Of a DNA stretch of 64,000 nucleotides, positions 1-10,649 are shown one piece after another. The position numbers were made by a program, and so were the translations under genes. The stretch covers positions 1 to 64,000 of IMG/VR virus record IMGVR_UViG_3300046787_000604. One strand, 5' to 3'. Each line of letters begins with the position of its first letter. Position 1 is the first letter of the stretch. Under the pieces are notes generated by a model. The model was given only the letters and a program-made list of their open reading frames with translations. It was not told the origin of the DNA and did no database searches. The stretch is from a virus.

Positions 1-3000
1 TCGAGTAAATAATTGTTGTAATGAATTATCCCCTAACGCAATAATTTGTCTTAAAAACCCCTCATCAGTAATTCTTGAAATAACAAATAAATTAACCAAA
101 TCTGATGTATCTGAATAACTCGTAGGGGCTAAACTTTTCATTATGTAACCTTTTGCCGATGGGTCAAAAATTATTTCTTGATAAAAATCATCTTTTATAC
201 CCAAATTAATAATTGTTGTCGGAAATAATAAATTTCTTTTATTCACTGGAGAATTTAATCCTGTAACCGGTCTCCCAATAAAGGTTCCTAACCCTGAAGT
301 ACTTCCAGTTAATCTATACGGAGAACTTCTATAATAAAAATTATTAGTATCTTTTTCATAATATACGACCTCATCCGCAAATCTTGGATATTCGGGTTGA
401 TTTAATTTATTAAAAAAAGTATCAACTTGTATTGGGAAAGCATATAAACTACCATTAACCCAATTATTCATAAATGATTGAGATAAAACTCCTCGACATA
501 ACCCATAAAAAAATCTGAATCTAAATCCCCATTCAGCAAACGTACCTAAATCTTGTACTAAATCCACTAAAGGTTCATTAACCATTATGTAACAACCATT
601 TTCAACAACATCACCATTCTGACAATTAGGGATTACCCCAAAATTAGTACCATTCCCTTGATAACACTCCAAACCAACCATATCTTCACAAGTACCCAAA
701 GTTTGTAAGACATTTGTCGCCGCAATTTGACCATCAATATCGGCAGTGACTAAATCAGCCCCTAACGAAATTGTCGGATTATTAAATGATAACGCACCAC
801 CCGCACCGACAGGATAAACAGCAAAACCAGCATTTTGTTGTAATAAACTAACACTACCCGTCAAAATCTCAGCATCATCAATATAATCTGACGAAGGTAA
901 TCTATCAGTTCTCATAATAAGTCTAGAAGAGTCGGACATATTAACTTCAGTAGTACCGGTATATTTTGGATATAAAATAGGACTAAAATAAACACCAGCA
1001 GTTGCACTAAATCCTTGTATTGACTCTTCACACGTTCTTGTCCCAAGACAAGTTCCAAGGACCGTAGGCCCCTTACAATCATACCGTAAACAAATTGTTC
1101 CTGTTGAGAAATTATTTTTAACCATAATCGCTCCACCGGATAAATCCTCAGAACCATCATAAAGATTATCGGCAATACTTGAGGAATAAAATCGATTAAC
1201 TGTTTTTGACGCAACTCCAGTTAAACCATTTACAGGTATAGGTTGAACATAATTAGTTGAGATTAGTGGGTTTACATCAGCAGGTAGACCCGGAGTACTA
1301 ACTTGTCTTGGAGGTATTGTTGCATCTAATGCCCCATAAAATCCAAAGTTAGGTGTTGTATACGCCGAATAATTAAATCCCGGACCTGTTTGTCCAACAA
1401 GTCCCGGTGTATAAAAATAAGACGAATATGATATATTATCTTGACTACCATGATTTTGAATCGAAATACCATTAGAACTAGGAAGTGGTTGTATTGGAAT
1501 ATTCATTCTTGTCATCGCAGTAAAACTTACCGCATCTTCATTATCATACCCTAAAATACGACCGATTCCAAATTTATTCATCATTAATGGTGAATATGGG
1601 TCAACCCCTCTTTGTAAAATAAGAATTTTTTGATTTTCGTAGTCAGAAAAATTTGATGTCGGTAATGTATAAAACACATTTTGAGGTATCGTACCATCAT
1701 TATTCGCTTCGTAATTAGGGTATGATAATGGAACATATCCACTTTCCCCATCACCCTGTATAAATTGAAAGGTTGCCAATACATTTTCAGCATTTAATGT
1801 TTTCCAAAAACTAGGACCGGTTGTCCCTGTAGAACCCGGAACGGAATACTGTGATTGTCCATTAACAATTGTTTTAGTAATAGTAATCGCAGTTAATACT
1901 TGATAATATTCAATATCAGATGGATAAATATAGTTTTGACAAGCAATACCGTAAGTTACCGCAGAATATTCCGCAGTCCCTCCGGTATTTGTTAAATCAA
2001 TACAATCAAGATTTGTGATACCCGTGGTTAACGGAAATTCAGGACTAATAATTCCTAAAGGATTACTAATTGTCGGTGTTTGGCCTGTAAATGATATAGT
2101 TACTTTTGAACCCGGACAAGTTCGATACGTTACGGTTCCCGGTTCGGTTATATCAATAACTACACTTCTCACACACTCAGAAGGATATGCGGGTATATCA
2201 TATAGAGTAGACCCTGAAGTAGTTTGGGTAAGAGCGTAACGAACATCTGCAGTAAATGATGTTGACTTAAGAACACCATTAATACCATTAACTTTATAAC
2301 CCCCTGATACAGTGGTCGCTGAATATAAATAATTTTTATCTTTAGTTTTCTTTGGGTCAACGAACGTTAATAACGTACCCGGCTCCAAATCAAGACTAGA
2401 TAACACAGTTAATGTATTATCAAAGTGACTCTTAGTACCATTTGTGGGCAATGAAAAAGTAACTTTAATTTTATTTACATTATCAAAGTATTTTTTTCGA
2501 GTATTATAAATATTAACTCTTTCCCCCGGAGGAAGTGTAAATCCGTCAGCAAGTGAGTTACTTTGATTTGGATATGTATAAACATTTGACGTATTAATTT
2601 TAAATTTTGTTGGACTTTTTGGTCTACCTAAATTACCTGCAACTGCTTGAGCCTGCATAGCAGCCTCCATTTCAAAATATGTATCATAGTCCGGATTATC
2701 CTGACCAATTCCAGGCCACACACGATTCGGTATTGATGTATCAGAAATTTGATTATTTTCATAATATAAACCGGAATTAGATAACTGAGATAATACTCCA
2801 GGTGCTGGTGATGATTCATCGGTCTCATCATCTCCACCCGGTTGAGTACTTTCAGGTACACACTCACAAGACTGACAATCAGGATAAGTAATCATCGGTA
2901 ATTTAATTCTTCCAAATTTATAACTAACAATTTTATCAAACTTAAGAAGTAAGAATATCCCTCCCGCAGTATACAATAAAGCCTGTGCCAAAAATCCTGC

Positions 3001-4749
3001 AATCATACCCGCCGTCGCACCAAAAGCTGCGGTACCGGCAATTGCCCCTCCAAATAACGACCAATAATTAACGGCATTTATACTAAAATTTAATATGAAA
3101 TAAGCAATAATTAAAACCGCAAAATTATTCCATATAAACGCTAAAAAATGATAAATTATTAAAACCGGTAAACCAATTAATTGAATAACCTGTAAAAGTA
3201 TTGAGAAAATAAAAAAGAATAAATCAAAATTCCTAAATCCTTCATTTACCGGAAACTTATTAATTGTGGACGCACACTCATTATTATCAATTTCCTTAAT
3301 ACCTATAAACCTACCTTTAGCCCCATTTTTAAATTCATCAATAAAACCTGAAACCGTATAAACTTTGTTAAACTCAAACTGATAAAAAGTGTCTTCACAA
3401 TTTATTTTTTGATTTAATATATTGTTTTTTAATTCAATACTGTTAGCAGTTACCCCATAAAAACCTTCGGTATATCCTGACCAATCAAGACCAAAATAAT
3501 AGGAACTTTTTTGTCTCATTTTATTTTGAGCACTGGCATTTGGATTAGTAGGGTCACTGTTATTCGTAGACCACCCATATTCTTTAACATTAGGGACTAA
3601 GAAATACGCACGTCTTGTTTGTTCCGATAAACTAGGAGATTGTGACCACTTAACTTTAAATCTATATTTCCCTTTAGTTGGAATACCTACCGAGGGGTCA
3701 TTTGAAATTACTTTTTCACCAAATTCATTAGTTATAAAATAATCTAGATTCATTGGTAATTCCGTTAACCAAACTCCGTTACCATCAATAATGTTACCCG
3801 ACTTCTCCAATTGGAATCTCTCAAGTATTGGGTTACCGTCCGCATCATAATTAATCGTTTGTCGTATTGCCAAAATAGACCCAGGACCCGCAGCTAATTC
3901 ACATAAGTTACCCATGTCATCTTTTGGTTTAGCATTTCTCCTAAGTCTTTGAGAATCCGCAGTTGAATAAATAGACCCCATGAATACTGAGGTTGGTTGT
4001 ATGTCAATATTGGCGTCATCTCTAAGGTCAAAGTCAACACGATTAACAGCAATTTGGCAAATGTCAGGGTCACCCCACAATGGAGCAACAGATAAAGTTC
4101 TTGTTAAACTAACAATTTGAGGTAATGACGATAAATCATTTGAGGTTTTAAATCGGTTACCAGCAACTTGACCTTCCGTTGCCAACCCCATTCTAATTAA
4201 GTCTTGAGGTGTTAAAGAAAACTCACCAATATCCGATAAGTCAACATCCATTACTAAAGTTTGTGACCCTAATGGTACACCCATTATCATATAGTCACCA
4301 CTTTCGTTTGTTTTGGTTGTATATTTGTAGTATTTGTCGTAAATCTCAACAACAACATCATCAATTAAAGCGTCATCTCTCGTAGGTAAAGTACCTGTAG
4401 CAGCGTGTGCCGAGTATGACTTTTCATAAGGTAAAAGATTATACCTAAACCCATCTTCATTTTTATCAGTCGGAGACTTGTAAGGGTAGATGCTAGATAT
4501 TAATGGATTAGATTCATCGACGGATGAGATTGGGATAAATACTGATACTCGAGCGTTCGGAATACCAAATCCGTTATTTGCGGTAACTCTTCCAACAACA
4601 ACACCATATTCTGAACAGCTTCTACTATAAACGTCAGTTTGTTGTATTTTTAACGATAAGATTTCTAAGAACTCAAAATCTTGGTCTAACTGAACATTAA
4701 TTGTTTTGTTAATACCTAATTCGGTTCTAATTCTATATGACTGACCCAT
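1..4749 (-). CDS. Giant baseplate-region structural protein, partial (C-terminus beyond window)
   Basis: From the ATG at 4747-4749 the minus strand is open for 1583 codons to base 1, in frame with the edge, so the protein is longer still. It begins MGQSYRIRTELGIN. Residues about 48-70 and 148-170 (VVVGRVTANNGFGIPNARV, GDYMIMGVPLGSQTLVMDVD) look like a carboxypeptidase-regulatory-type beta sandwich. Residues about 505-610 are strongly hydrophobic, with three or four membrane-helix-like stretches and a Gly/Ala-rich segment, followed by a CQSCEC cluster. The rest is beta-rich and Gly/Thr/Asn-rich, as in virion proteins. It follows gp25 and gp6, the position of T4 gene 7 (1032 residues in T4), so a gp7-like wedge or a large receptor-contact protein is plausible. 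Homology to gp7 cannot be shown by eye. A TATTTAT box lies 17 bases upstream. Confidence 0.85.
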   Translation of the reverse strand, partial: MGQSYRIRTELGINKTINVQLDQDFEFLEILSLKIQQTDVYSRSCSEYGVVVGRVTANNGFGIPNARVSVFIPISSVDESNPLISSIYPYKSPTDKNEDGFRYNLLPYEKSYSAHAATGTLPTRDDALIDDVVVEIYDKYYKYTTKTNESGDYMIMGVPLGSQTLVMDVDLSDIGEFSLTPQDLIRMGLATEGQVAGNRFKTSNDLSSLPQIVSLTRTLSVAPLWGDPDICQIAVNRVDFDLRDDANIDIQPTSVFMGSIYSTADSQRLRRNAKPKDDMGNLCELAAGPGSILAIRQTINYDADGNPILERFQLEKSGNIIDGNGVWLTELPMNLDYFITNEFGEKVISNDPSVGIPTKGKYRFKVKWSQSPSLSEQTRRAYFLVPNVKEYGWSTNNSDPTNPNASAQNKMRQKSSYYFGLDWSGYTEGFYGVTANSIELKNNILNQKINCEDTFYQFEFNKVYTVSGFIDEFKNGAKGRFIGIKEIDNNECASTINKFPVNEGFRNFDLFFFIFSILLQVIQLIGLPVLIIYHFLAFIWNNFAVLIIAYFILNFSINAVNYWSLFGGAIAGTAAFGATAGMIAGFLAQALLYTAGGIFLLLKFDKIVSYKFGRIKLPMITYPDCQSCECVPESTQPGGDDETDESSPAPGVLSQLSNSGLYYENNQISDTSIPNRVWPGIGQDNPDYDTYFEMEAAMQAQAVAGNLGRPKSPTKFKINTSNVYTYPNQSNSLADGFTLPPGERVNIYNTRKKYFDNVNKIKVTFSLPTNGTKSHFDNTLTVLSSLDLEPGTLLTFVDPKKTKDKNYLYSATTVSGGYKVNGINGVLKSTSFTADVRYALTQTTSGSTLYDIPAYPSECVRSVVIDITEPGTVTYRTCPGSKVTISFTGQTPTISNPLGIISPEFPLTTGITNLDCIDLTNTGGTAEYSAVTYGIACQNYIYPSDIEYYQVLTAITITKTIVNGQSQYSVPGSTGTTGPSFWKTLNAENVLATFQFIQGDGESGYVPLSYPNYEANNDGTIPQNVFYTLPTSNFSDYENQKILILQRGVDPYSPLMMNKFGIGRILGYDNEDAVSFTAMTRMNIPIQPLPSSNGISIQNHGSQDNISYSSYFYTPGLVGQTGPGFNYSAYTTPNFGFYGALDATIPPRQVSTPGLPADVNPLISTNYVQPIPVNGLTGVASKTVNRFYSSSIADNLYDGSEDLSGGAIMVKNNFSTGTICLRYDCKGPTVLGTCLGTRTCEESIQGFSATAGVYFSPILYPKYTGTTEVNMSDSSRLIMRTDRLPSSDYIDDAEILTGSVSLLQQNAGFAVYPVGAGGALSFNNPTISLGADLVTADIDGQIAATNVLQTLGTCEDMVGLECYQGNGTNFGVIPNCQNGDVVENGCYIMVNEPLVDLVQDLGTFAEWGFRFRFFYGLCRGVLSQSFMNNWVNGSLYAFPIQVDTFFNKLNQPEYPRFADEVVYYEKDTNNFYYRSSPYRLTGSTSGLGTFIGRPVTGLNSPVNKRNLLFPTTIINLGIKDDFYQEIIFDPSAKGYIMKSLAPTSYSDTSDLVNLFVISRITDEGFLRQIIALGDNSLQQLFTR

Positions 4750-4765
4750 TCAATTCTTTTAATTT

Positions 4766-4772
4766 ATAAATA
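4766..4772 (-). promoter_or_regulatory. Late-promoter-like TATTTAT box
   Basis: The minus strand reads CTATTTATAAATT, ending 16 bases before the ATG at 4749. It is one of 18 same-sense boxes upstream of mainly virion genes in this window. Confidence 0.5.
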
Positions 4773-4844
4773 GTTTATGTGTGATTTTTCAAGTTAACAC
4801 ACACCATATTTAATTATAAACTAGTTAAGCCAGAAATAAACCTG

Positions 4845-6683
4845 TTAAGAGAAGGTAACTGATTGGAAATTTTTAACCGATACTCTAATATCTTTGTTAG
4901 GATATCTAACTTGATATACTTGGGATGGTTGCGCGAAGATTGTATCATCAACTGTTGCAATTTCTTTAGTCTCAGCATTTGAATACTCCATAGATGTTTC
5001 GGCCGATGAATATTGACCTCCAACATTATTATAAACATTCAAACCTGCAACGGTCAACACACCATTTTGATTTTGAACAATACTTTTTAATTCAGATAAA
5101 TAAACATTTTGACCTAACTCTCGTGTTTGTGGATTAAAGTAAGTTGAAATTCTATCAACTACATCCGCAATAACTTGTCCTGAATTCTGAGCCGAATCTA
5201 AAACAATTTGAACATCAATACTTAAATCAATAACCTCAGCAGTAAGAATTGAAATGTAATCATTCATCATTCGATAGTTTGATAAATAATTTGCAACGTT
5301 CTGTCTTAAAGTATCCGATACAATACTTGTTAATTTTCCTGAAGTGTCATAAGACAATAATTGAATTAATATCTTATTATTATTTTCCGTAATCGAAACT
5401 TTAGCCGGAGCACCAAACTCCGCAGGCATATTTCTAATAATTGACTCATAGTCTTGAACCGTAACAGCTCTTTTTTGAGCAGAGAAATTAAACGACACAT
5501 AATTCCTAATTTCCTCTAATGAAGGTACACCCGCACCACCAATAGCCGCAGTCACGTTATTACATCTTAATGAATTAACAACAGATGAATTTGTTGTTTC
5601 TGACGGTCCATTCACAAAGAAGTTTACCGTACCAATCTGATTAATAACATTTGTACCTAAATTTGTTGCTAATCCACCACCAACTCTATATTGAATGAAT
5701 AATGTTGAGTTAGGTGTTAATGCAGACCCTAATGAGAAATTGTTTGAGTATCTTTGTAAATCAATTGTAGCACCAACTGTAGTAAATTGGTCTAAAGCAT
5801 CTTGGGCAGTATTAGTACCACCACCAAATGTCATTTTCTTAAATCCTTCCGGAGTATATTCCGTTATAAATCTATTGGAAGTTTGAATATATTTCCCAAC
5901 TTTAATACCAGGTTGGTCCGAAACTTTCGTTGGGTCTTCGATGAATACTCGGTCTTCCGCAAGTGCATCCACCTCATACCATTTATTTTCTGCACCTAAA
6001 AACTCAGCCGTGGACGGAACATTAGTGTACTCAGTACCACTTTTTAATAAAACACTGGTAATTCCTAACACATTTTTCTCAGGTAAAAATAATTCAAAGA
6101 ATGGTTTAACATCATTTGGTGTTATCACTCTTTTGAACACCTTAGTAATACCATTAACAACCAACTCTCGTTTTGTAATGGTGTAGTTAATAAGAACATT
6201 ATTAGAGTTAAAGTTTGGTATTTTTAAACGGTTTGGGAATCCTTGGGCATTATAAGGTGACGTAAAATCAACATCATATATGTTTTCAAATACAATACCA
6301 GCCCCAACAACTTGAGAACCTCTAGTTAAAGTCCCTAAATATCTCTCATCCTCTTTATCTCCAAAAGCAGGAACCGTTATTGAAAAATCAACTAAAGACA
6401 CTGATGGTCTTTGTCCCGGTAATTTTAAACCATAAGTTCGAGCTATGTTATAAATAGAAGACCTTTGTTGTGCGTATTGTAAAACTGTCTCTTGAATACT
6501 TCTATCAATATGGTAGTGTAAGTTATCCGCAACCGCAGCATTCAAGTCTAAGAACACAGAGAACACAGAAGCGTCGTTGAAGTCCTGTATTAATTCAGGG
6601 TAGTAAGTTCTTACATAGTTTAATAATTCAGTTCTTATCCCTTGATAATCTCTTGTAGTATACGATATATTACGATTTGCCAT
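4845..6683 (-). CDS. gp6: Baseplate wedge protein, T4 gp6-like (Baseplate_J type)
   Basis: A 612-residue protein starting MANRNISYTTRDYQGIRTEL. The N-terminal pattern of a DYQGIR-type start, a hydrophobic NAAVADNLHYHIDRS helix and an early-residue region with YGLKLPGQRPS is typical of gp6/Baseplate_J wedge proteins. The central part carries the long beta-rich domain, and SAQKRAVTVQDYESII (about residue 410) is the usual Baseplate_J signature before the C-terminal segment. T4 gp6 has 660 residues, so the length fits. gp6 dimers form the wedge ring of the baseplate. The gene starts 6 bases after the gp25 stop, so the two are co-transcribed. Its leader has TATTTAAT, a one-base variant of the box seen elsewhere. 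Confidence 0.88.
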   Translation of the reverse strand: MANRNISYTTRDYQGIRTELLNYVRTYYPELIQDFNDASVFSVFLDLNAAVADNLHYHIDRSIQETVLQYAQQRSSIYNIARTYGLKLPGQRPSVSLVDFSITVPAFGDKEDERYLGTLTRGSQVVGAGIVFENIYDVDFTSPYNAQGFPNRLKIPNFNSNNVLINYTITKRELVVNGITKVFKRVITPNDVKPFFELFLPEKNVLGITSVLLKSGTEYTNVPSTAEFLGAENKWYEVDALAEDRVFIEDPTKVSDQPGIKVGKYIQTSNRFITEYTPEGFKKMTFGGGTNTAQDALDQFTTVGATIDLQRYSNNFSLGSALTPNSTLFIQYRVGGGLATNLGTNVINQIGTVNFFVNGPSETTNSSVVNSLRCNNVTAAIGGAGVPSLEEIRNYVSFNFSAQKRAVTVQDYESIIRNMPAEFGAPAKVSITENNNKILIQLLSYDTSGKLTSIVSDTLRQNVANYLSNYRMMNDYISILTAEVIDLSIDVQIVLDSAQNSGQVIADVVDRISTYFNPQTRELGQNVYLSELKSIVQNQNGVLTVAGLNVYNNVGGQYSSAETSMEYSNAETKEIATVDDTIFAQPSQVYQVRYPNKDIRVSVKNFQSVTFS

Positions 6684-6689
6684 ACAATA

Positions 6690-7160
6690 TTAAATATTAA
6701 TGATAACGAAATCACTCGGACCAAAAGTCGTATTATTGGTTGAGTAATCTATTTTTATTTTTGCTGTGTATTCTGATGTTCCTTTTCCCGGAAACCTATA
6801 AATTGACGACTCACTACTCCCCACCGTTGCAGTACCCATTGCTAAATCAACTTCCTCCATTGGGTCAGCAGGTGTAATGGATATTTGATTTAATAGTAAA
6901 TTAGGCATAAACGTACCGACAGCCTCTCTAATATCAGACTCAATCGCATCAAAAGTTAAACCATCAAATGGTTCAAATAAGAACTCATAAAGTCTTGTAC
7001 CAAATGTTGGTAAGTAATACCTTGACCCTTTTCGAGTTAGAAGTAAATGAATTAAATCTGCTTTGATTTCCTGTGACTCATACTCAGTAAGTTGTAGATA
7101 GTCACCCTTTACTGAATCTCTAAAAGGAAAATTAATACCATATGTTGTTCCGTCTGCCAT
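6690..7160 (-). CDS. gp25: Baseplate wedge protein gp25 (GPW/gp25 family)
   Basis: A 156-residue protein (T4 gp25 has 132). The N-terminal third holds the family signature: a hydrophobic start, GDYLQLTEYESQEIKADLIH, then LLTRKGSRYYLPTFGTRLYE, with the conserved RKG(S/E)R-x-PxFG core, followed by LFEP. gp25 links wedge proteins and is the sheath-like initiator subunit in contractile tails. The C-terminal 50 residues form an extra beta segment. The gene leads a unit of gp25, gp6 and the giant protein, with its own terminator and TATTTAT box upstream, so the baseplate wedge genes appear to be a separate late operon from the adjoining nrd genes. Confidence 0.92.
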   Translation of the reverse strand: MADGTTYGINFPFRDSVKGDYLQLTEYESQEIKADLIHLLLTRKGSRYYLPTFGTRLYEFLFEPFDGLTFDAIESDIREAVGTFMPNLLLNQISITPADPMEEVDLAMGTATVGSSESSIYRFPGKGTSEYTAKIKIDYSTNNTTFGPSDFVIINI

Positions 7161-7191
7161 ATCTATAATTATAGTCTTATGATTATTTCTT

Positions 7192-7198
7192 ATAAATA
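7192..7198 (-). promoter_or_regulatory. Late-promoter-like TATTTAT box before gp25
   Basis: The minus strand reads GGTATTTATAAG about 31 bases before the gp25 ATG. It lies directly after the nrdA terminator, which is where a new late transcript would start. Confidence 0.5.
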
Positions 7199-7207
7199 CC
7201 TAAAAAT

Positions 7208-7233
7208 AAAAAATCCCGACATTGCCGGGATTA
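7208..7233 (-). terminator. Rho-independent terminator after nrdA
   Basis: The minus-strand stem AATCCCGGC / GTCGGGATT has loop AAT and one G-U pair, and is followed by TTTTTATTTTT. The G-U pair would be an A-C mismatch on the other strand, so it works in the nrdA direction only. It ends the replication/nucleotide operon. Confidence 0.85.
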
Positions 7234-7253
7234 ATATAATTATTCGTATTTTA

Positions 7254-9680
7254 TTATGAACCACATCCAAAACATTCAAATTCTGAATCTGTTGGTTTTG
7301 TTGTAGGGTCAACAAGATTTACTTTTGGTTTCTCTTGTTTAACCGTTGGTTGATTTACTTTCGAAATGTCCACAGCTAAGTGTTTAGCCCCTGTTGATAT
7401 CGCCTTAGTTCTAACATAATAACAAAGAGTTTTCAACCCTTTACCCCATGAATGGAAGTGTGATGATGAAATTTTTGATAATGTTGGTTCTGACATATAG
7501 ATATTCATCGATTGTGATTGGTCAATAAATGGAGCTCTGTCGGCTGCCATATCAATTAATTCTCTTTGAGAAATTTCCCAAATTGTTTTATATTTTGGAA
7601 TTAAATGTTCAATTCGTTTAACTTTCTTGTTGTAGTTTTTATCTTCAACATCAAGGTATTGATTGAAATTAATGTTTTGAATAGACCCTTCATTCATAAT
7701 GATTTCATTTTTCAAATCTTCACTCCAAACACCTAATTTTTCAAAATCATTAATTAAGTACTTGTTCACGATAAGAATTTCACCTCCAACAACACGTCTG
7801 TTAAATAACGCCGAGTGAGCTGGTTCAGTCATTTCAAATGAACCTGTAATCTTAGCCGAAGATGCCACCGGCATTTGAGCAGTGAATAATGAGTTACAAA
7901 CACCATACTCAGCGACTTTATCTTTCAATCCAATCCAATCCCAACGACCTGATAAATTATCTTCATTCATTCCCCACATATCAAATTGGAAAACTCCTTG
8001 AGACATTGGTGACCCTTTGAAAAATTTATATGGTTGATATAAACCTTGTTGACATAAGTATGAACTCTCTGTAATCGCAGCAAAATAGATAGTTTCAAAA
8101 ATATCTTTATTCAATTTTTTCGCCTCTTCTGATGTGAAAATAAAGTCCATCAAATAGAAAACATCTGCAAGTCCTTGAGTTCCAATAGCAATAGCTCTTT
8201 GTTCAAGACCTCCTTTTCTACCTTGTTCAGTAGAATAACTATTAATATCAACAACCTTATTAAGAGCTCTTACCACTTTTCTAACTTCATTATAAAGTAA
8301 ATTAAAATCAAACTCACCTTTAAGAATAAAGTTTTTCAATACCATAGAAGATAATGTACATATCGCAGTCGTATCCTCATCTGTGTATTGGTAAATTTCA
8401 TTACATAAGTTAGATTGTTTAATCACACCTATATTTTGGTGATTAGTTTTTCTATTAGCACTATCTTTAGAACATAAATAAGGAACCCCTGTTTCAACCT
8501 GTGACTCGATAATTTTATTCCAAATAGTTTGAGCTTTCACTTTCTTACCAAGACCCAACTCAACAGCTTTATTATAAGTTTCCTCATACTCATCACCATA
8601 AGTTTCTTGTAATGGTTTAAGACCCGCCTTTAAAATATCGTTAGGACAAAACAAATACCAATCTGAATTGTCTTTAACCGCATTCATGAAATTATCCGGT
8701 AACCAAATTGAAGTGAATAAATCCCTTGCTCTCAACTCTTCAGCACCTGTATTCTTTTTCAAGTCCAATAAATCAAAGATGTCTTTGTGCCATGGTTCGA
8801 TGTAAATAGCTGCACTACCTGGTCTTCTTCCTTGTTGATTAAAGAATCTCAACCCTTCATTAACAATCTTTAGGTATTTCAATAATCCACCTGCAAACCC
8901 ACCTGATGAGTTAATACGACTCTCTTTACTACGAACGTTAGACATACATAATCCAATACCCGCAGCATCAGATGAATATGTCGAAATGTCGTTGAATGTT
9001 TGTAATAACCCTTCTCTTGAATCCCCGTGATTGTATTTCAACACACAAGACGCTAATTGAGGTGTTTTAGTTCCCGCATTAATCATAATTGGTGTTGCCG
9101 GTGAAATAAGTTGGTTTGATAATGAATTATAGTATTCTACCGCCTCTTCAAATGATTTTGTCACCCAAAGAGCAACTCTCATATACATATGCTGAGGTCT
9201 TTCAACCACTTTACCTTCCGGAGTTTTCAATAAATACATTTCTTGTAATGAACGCCAAGCAAAATAATCAAAATTGTAATCATTTTCGTGATTAATTACA
9301 GAATCAATATTTTCCTCACCATATTCTTTAATTGTTGCAATCAAATCAGTGTGAATAACACCTAATTCGTACAAATTTAAAATAGTATTAGAAAAACTTG
9401 CATCAGTTTCTTTATGGTAAGATGAGATAGCAACTGAAGATGCTAATCTTGAGTAGTCATGATGACTACCAGTGTAAGACGCTGCAATTTCATAAACCAA
9501 TTTATCTAATTCTTTTGTAGTGATAAACCCTTCGGTCGGAACTGAAGTTATTACCTTAATAAAAATTTCATCCGAGTTTACATTTAACCCTTTAGCCGCA
9601 CGTTTAACTCTATTGTAAATTTTTTGAGGGTTGAATGAAACTTCATCTCCCCCTCTTTTTTTAATCTTTAATGACATCAT
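7254..9680 (-). CDS. nrdA: Ribonucleoside-diphosphate reductase, large subunit (class I)
   Basis: 808 residues. It reduces ribonucleotides to deoxyribonucleotides with the NrdB radical subunit. Residues about 1-90 resemble an ATP-cone (KIKKRGGDEVSFNPQKIYNR). Catalytic features are visible: an ATPIMINAGTKTPQLASCVL segment with the first active-site cysteine, NLCNEI with the radical cysteine between Asn and Glu, and the C-terminal redox tail ECFGCGS. The start is ATG ATG (9680 and 9677), and either is possible. It lies 10 bases after nrdB and is the last gene of the replication operon. The leader CTAATTAAAAACAT is A-rich with no Shine-Dalgarno, like the other operon members. Confidence 0.95.
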   Translation of the reverse strand: MMSLKIKKRGGDEVSFNPQKIYNRVKRAAKGLNVNSDEIFIKVITSVPTEGFITTKELDKLVYEIAASYTGSHHDYSRLASSVAISSYHKETDASFSNTILNLYELGVIHTDLIATIKEYGEENIDSVINHENDYNFDYFAWRSLQEMYLLKTPEGKVVERPQHMYMRVALWVTKSFEEAVEYYNSLSNQLISPATPIMINAGTKTPQLASCVLKYNHGDSREGLLQTFNDISTYSSDAAGIGLCMSNVRSKESRINSSGGFAGGLLKYLKIVNEGLRFFNQQGRRPGSAAIYIEPWHKDIFDLLDLKKNTGAEELRARDLFTSIWLPDNFMNAVKDNSDWYLFCPNDILKAGLKPLQETYGDEYEETYNKAVELGLGKKVKAQTIWNKIIESQVETGVPYLCSKDSANRKTNHQNIGVIKQSNLCNEIYQYTDEDTTAICTLSSMVLKNFILKGEFDFNLLYNEVRKVVRALNKVVDINSYSTEQGRKGGLEQRAIAIGTQGLADVFYLMDFIFTSEEAKKLNKDIFETIYFAAITESSYLCQQGLYQPYKFFKGSPMSQGVFQFDMWGMNEDNLSGRWDWIGLKDKVAEYGVCNSLFTAQMPVASSAKITGSFEMTEPAHSALFNRRVVGGEILIVNKYLINDFEKLGVWSEDLKNEIIMNEGSIQNINFNQYLDVEDKNYNKKVKRIEHLIPKYKTIWEISQRELIDMAADRAPFIDQSQSMNIYMSEPTLSKISSSHFHSWGKGLKTLCYYVRTKAISTGAKHLAVDISKVNQPTVKQEKPKVNLVDPTTKPTDSEFECFGCGS

Positions 9681-9690
9681 ATGTTTTTAA

Positions 9691-10641
9691 TTAGAAATCT
9701 TCCGTGAATGTTAATGACTCACCTAATTTAGCCTTTTGGTATTCCATAGTTCTTGATTCAAAGAAGTTACCCTTTGTCTCAACAGCAATTTGTTCCATAA
9801 ATTTAAATGGTTGGTCAACATTAAATTGTTTTTTACATCCAAACTTAACCAATAACCCATCAGTTACAAATTCCAAATATTGTTTCATCAAATTAGAATT
9901 CATACCGATTAAAGATACAGGTAAAGATTCTGTAATAAACTCTTTTTCAATCTCTAATGCAGATAATAGAATTTCTCTAATTCTTTTTTCACTTGGTTTA
10001 TTCTCTAAGTGGTTGTTAACTAAGTGGATTGCAAAATCACAATGTAAGTTTTCATCTTTAAAGATTAAAGAATTTGCATTACATAAACCTTGCATAATAC
10101 CTCTTGATTTTAACCAAAAGATTGAACAGAAAGACCCTGAGAAGAAAATCCCCTCAACCGCAGCAAAAGCGACTAATCTTTCTTGGAAAGATGAATTCTC
10201 AATCCAATCAAGAGCCCATTTAGCCTTCTTTTGAACCGCTGGTAATCTATCAATAGCGTGGAAACATTCATCTTTTTCCACTTCATCAGAAACATACGTG
10301 TCAATCAATAATGAATACATTAATGAATGAATATTTTCCATCATAACTTGGAATCCGTAGAAGAATTTCGCCTCAGCATATTGAACTTCTTTTAAGAAAT
10401 TCTCAGCCAAGTTTTCATTTACAATACCATCAGACGCTGCAAAAAACGCTAATATGTTTTTAAGGAAATACTTCTCATTATCTGATAAATTTTCCCAATC
10501 TCTAATATCGTTTGATAAATCAACTTCTTCAGCAGTCCAAAACGCTGCTTGGTGTTGTTTATAAAATTCCCATATATCATTATGTTCAATAGGGAAAATG
10601 ACAAATCTGTCATTATTTGGTTCTAATATTTTTTCGTTCAT
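9691..10641 (-). CDS. nrdB: Ribonucleoside-diphosphate reductase, small (radical) subunit
   Basis: 316 residues. R2 subunit that carries the di-iron centre and tyrosyl radical for NrdA. The ligand motifs are present: [13 protein letters not shown] (Asp), [14 protein letters not shown] (Glu), [10 protein letters not shown] (Glu, His and the radical Tyr), [13 protein letters not shown] (Glu) and DENLHCDFA (Glu, His). The sequence style is that of the eukaryote/Bacteroidota R2 branch rather than Escherichia coli NrdB, although that placement needs a tree. The gene lies 8 bases after the helicase stop and 10 before nrdA. Confidence 0.95.
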   Translation of the reverse strand: MNEKILEPNNDRFVIFPIEHNDIWEFYKQHQAAFWTAEEVDLSNDIRDWENLSDNEKYFLKNILAFFAASDGIVNENLAENFLKEVQYAEAKFFYGFQVMMENIHSLMYSLLIDTYVSDEVEKDECFHAIDRLPAVQKKAKWALDWIENSSFQERLVAFAAVEGIFFSGSFCSIFWLKSRGIMQGLCNANSLIFKDENLHCDFAIHLVNNHLENKPSEKRIREILLSALEIEKEFITESLPVSLIGMNSNLMKQYLEFVTDGLLVKFGCKKQFNVDQPFKFMEQIAVETKGNFFESRTMEYQKAKLGESLTFTEDF

Positions 10642-10649
10642 GTTTTTAA

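Noticed and set aside
9704-10234. 176-codon plus-strand frame inside nrdB
   Set aside because: Antisense of a clearly conserved nrdB; long only because of codon bias.
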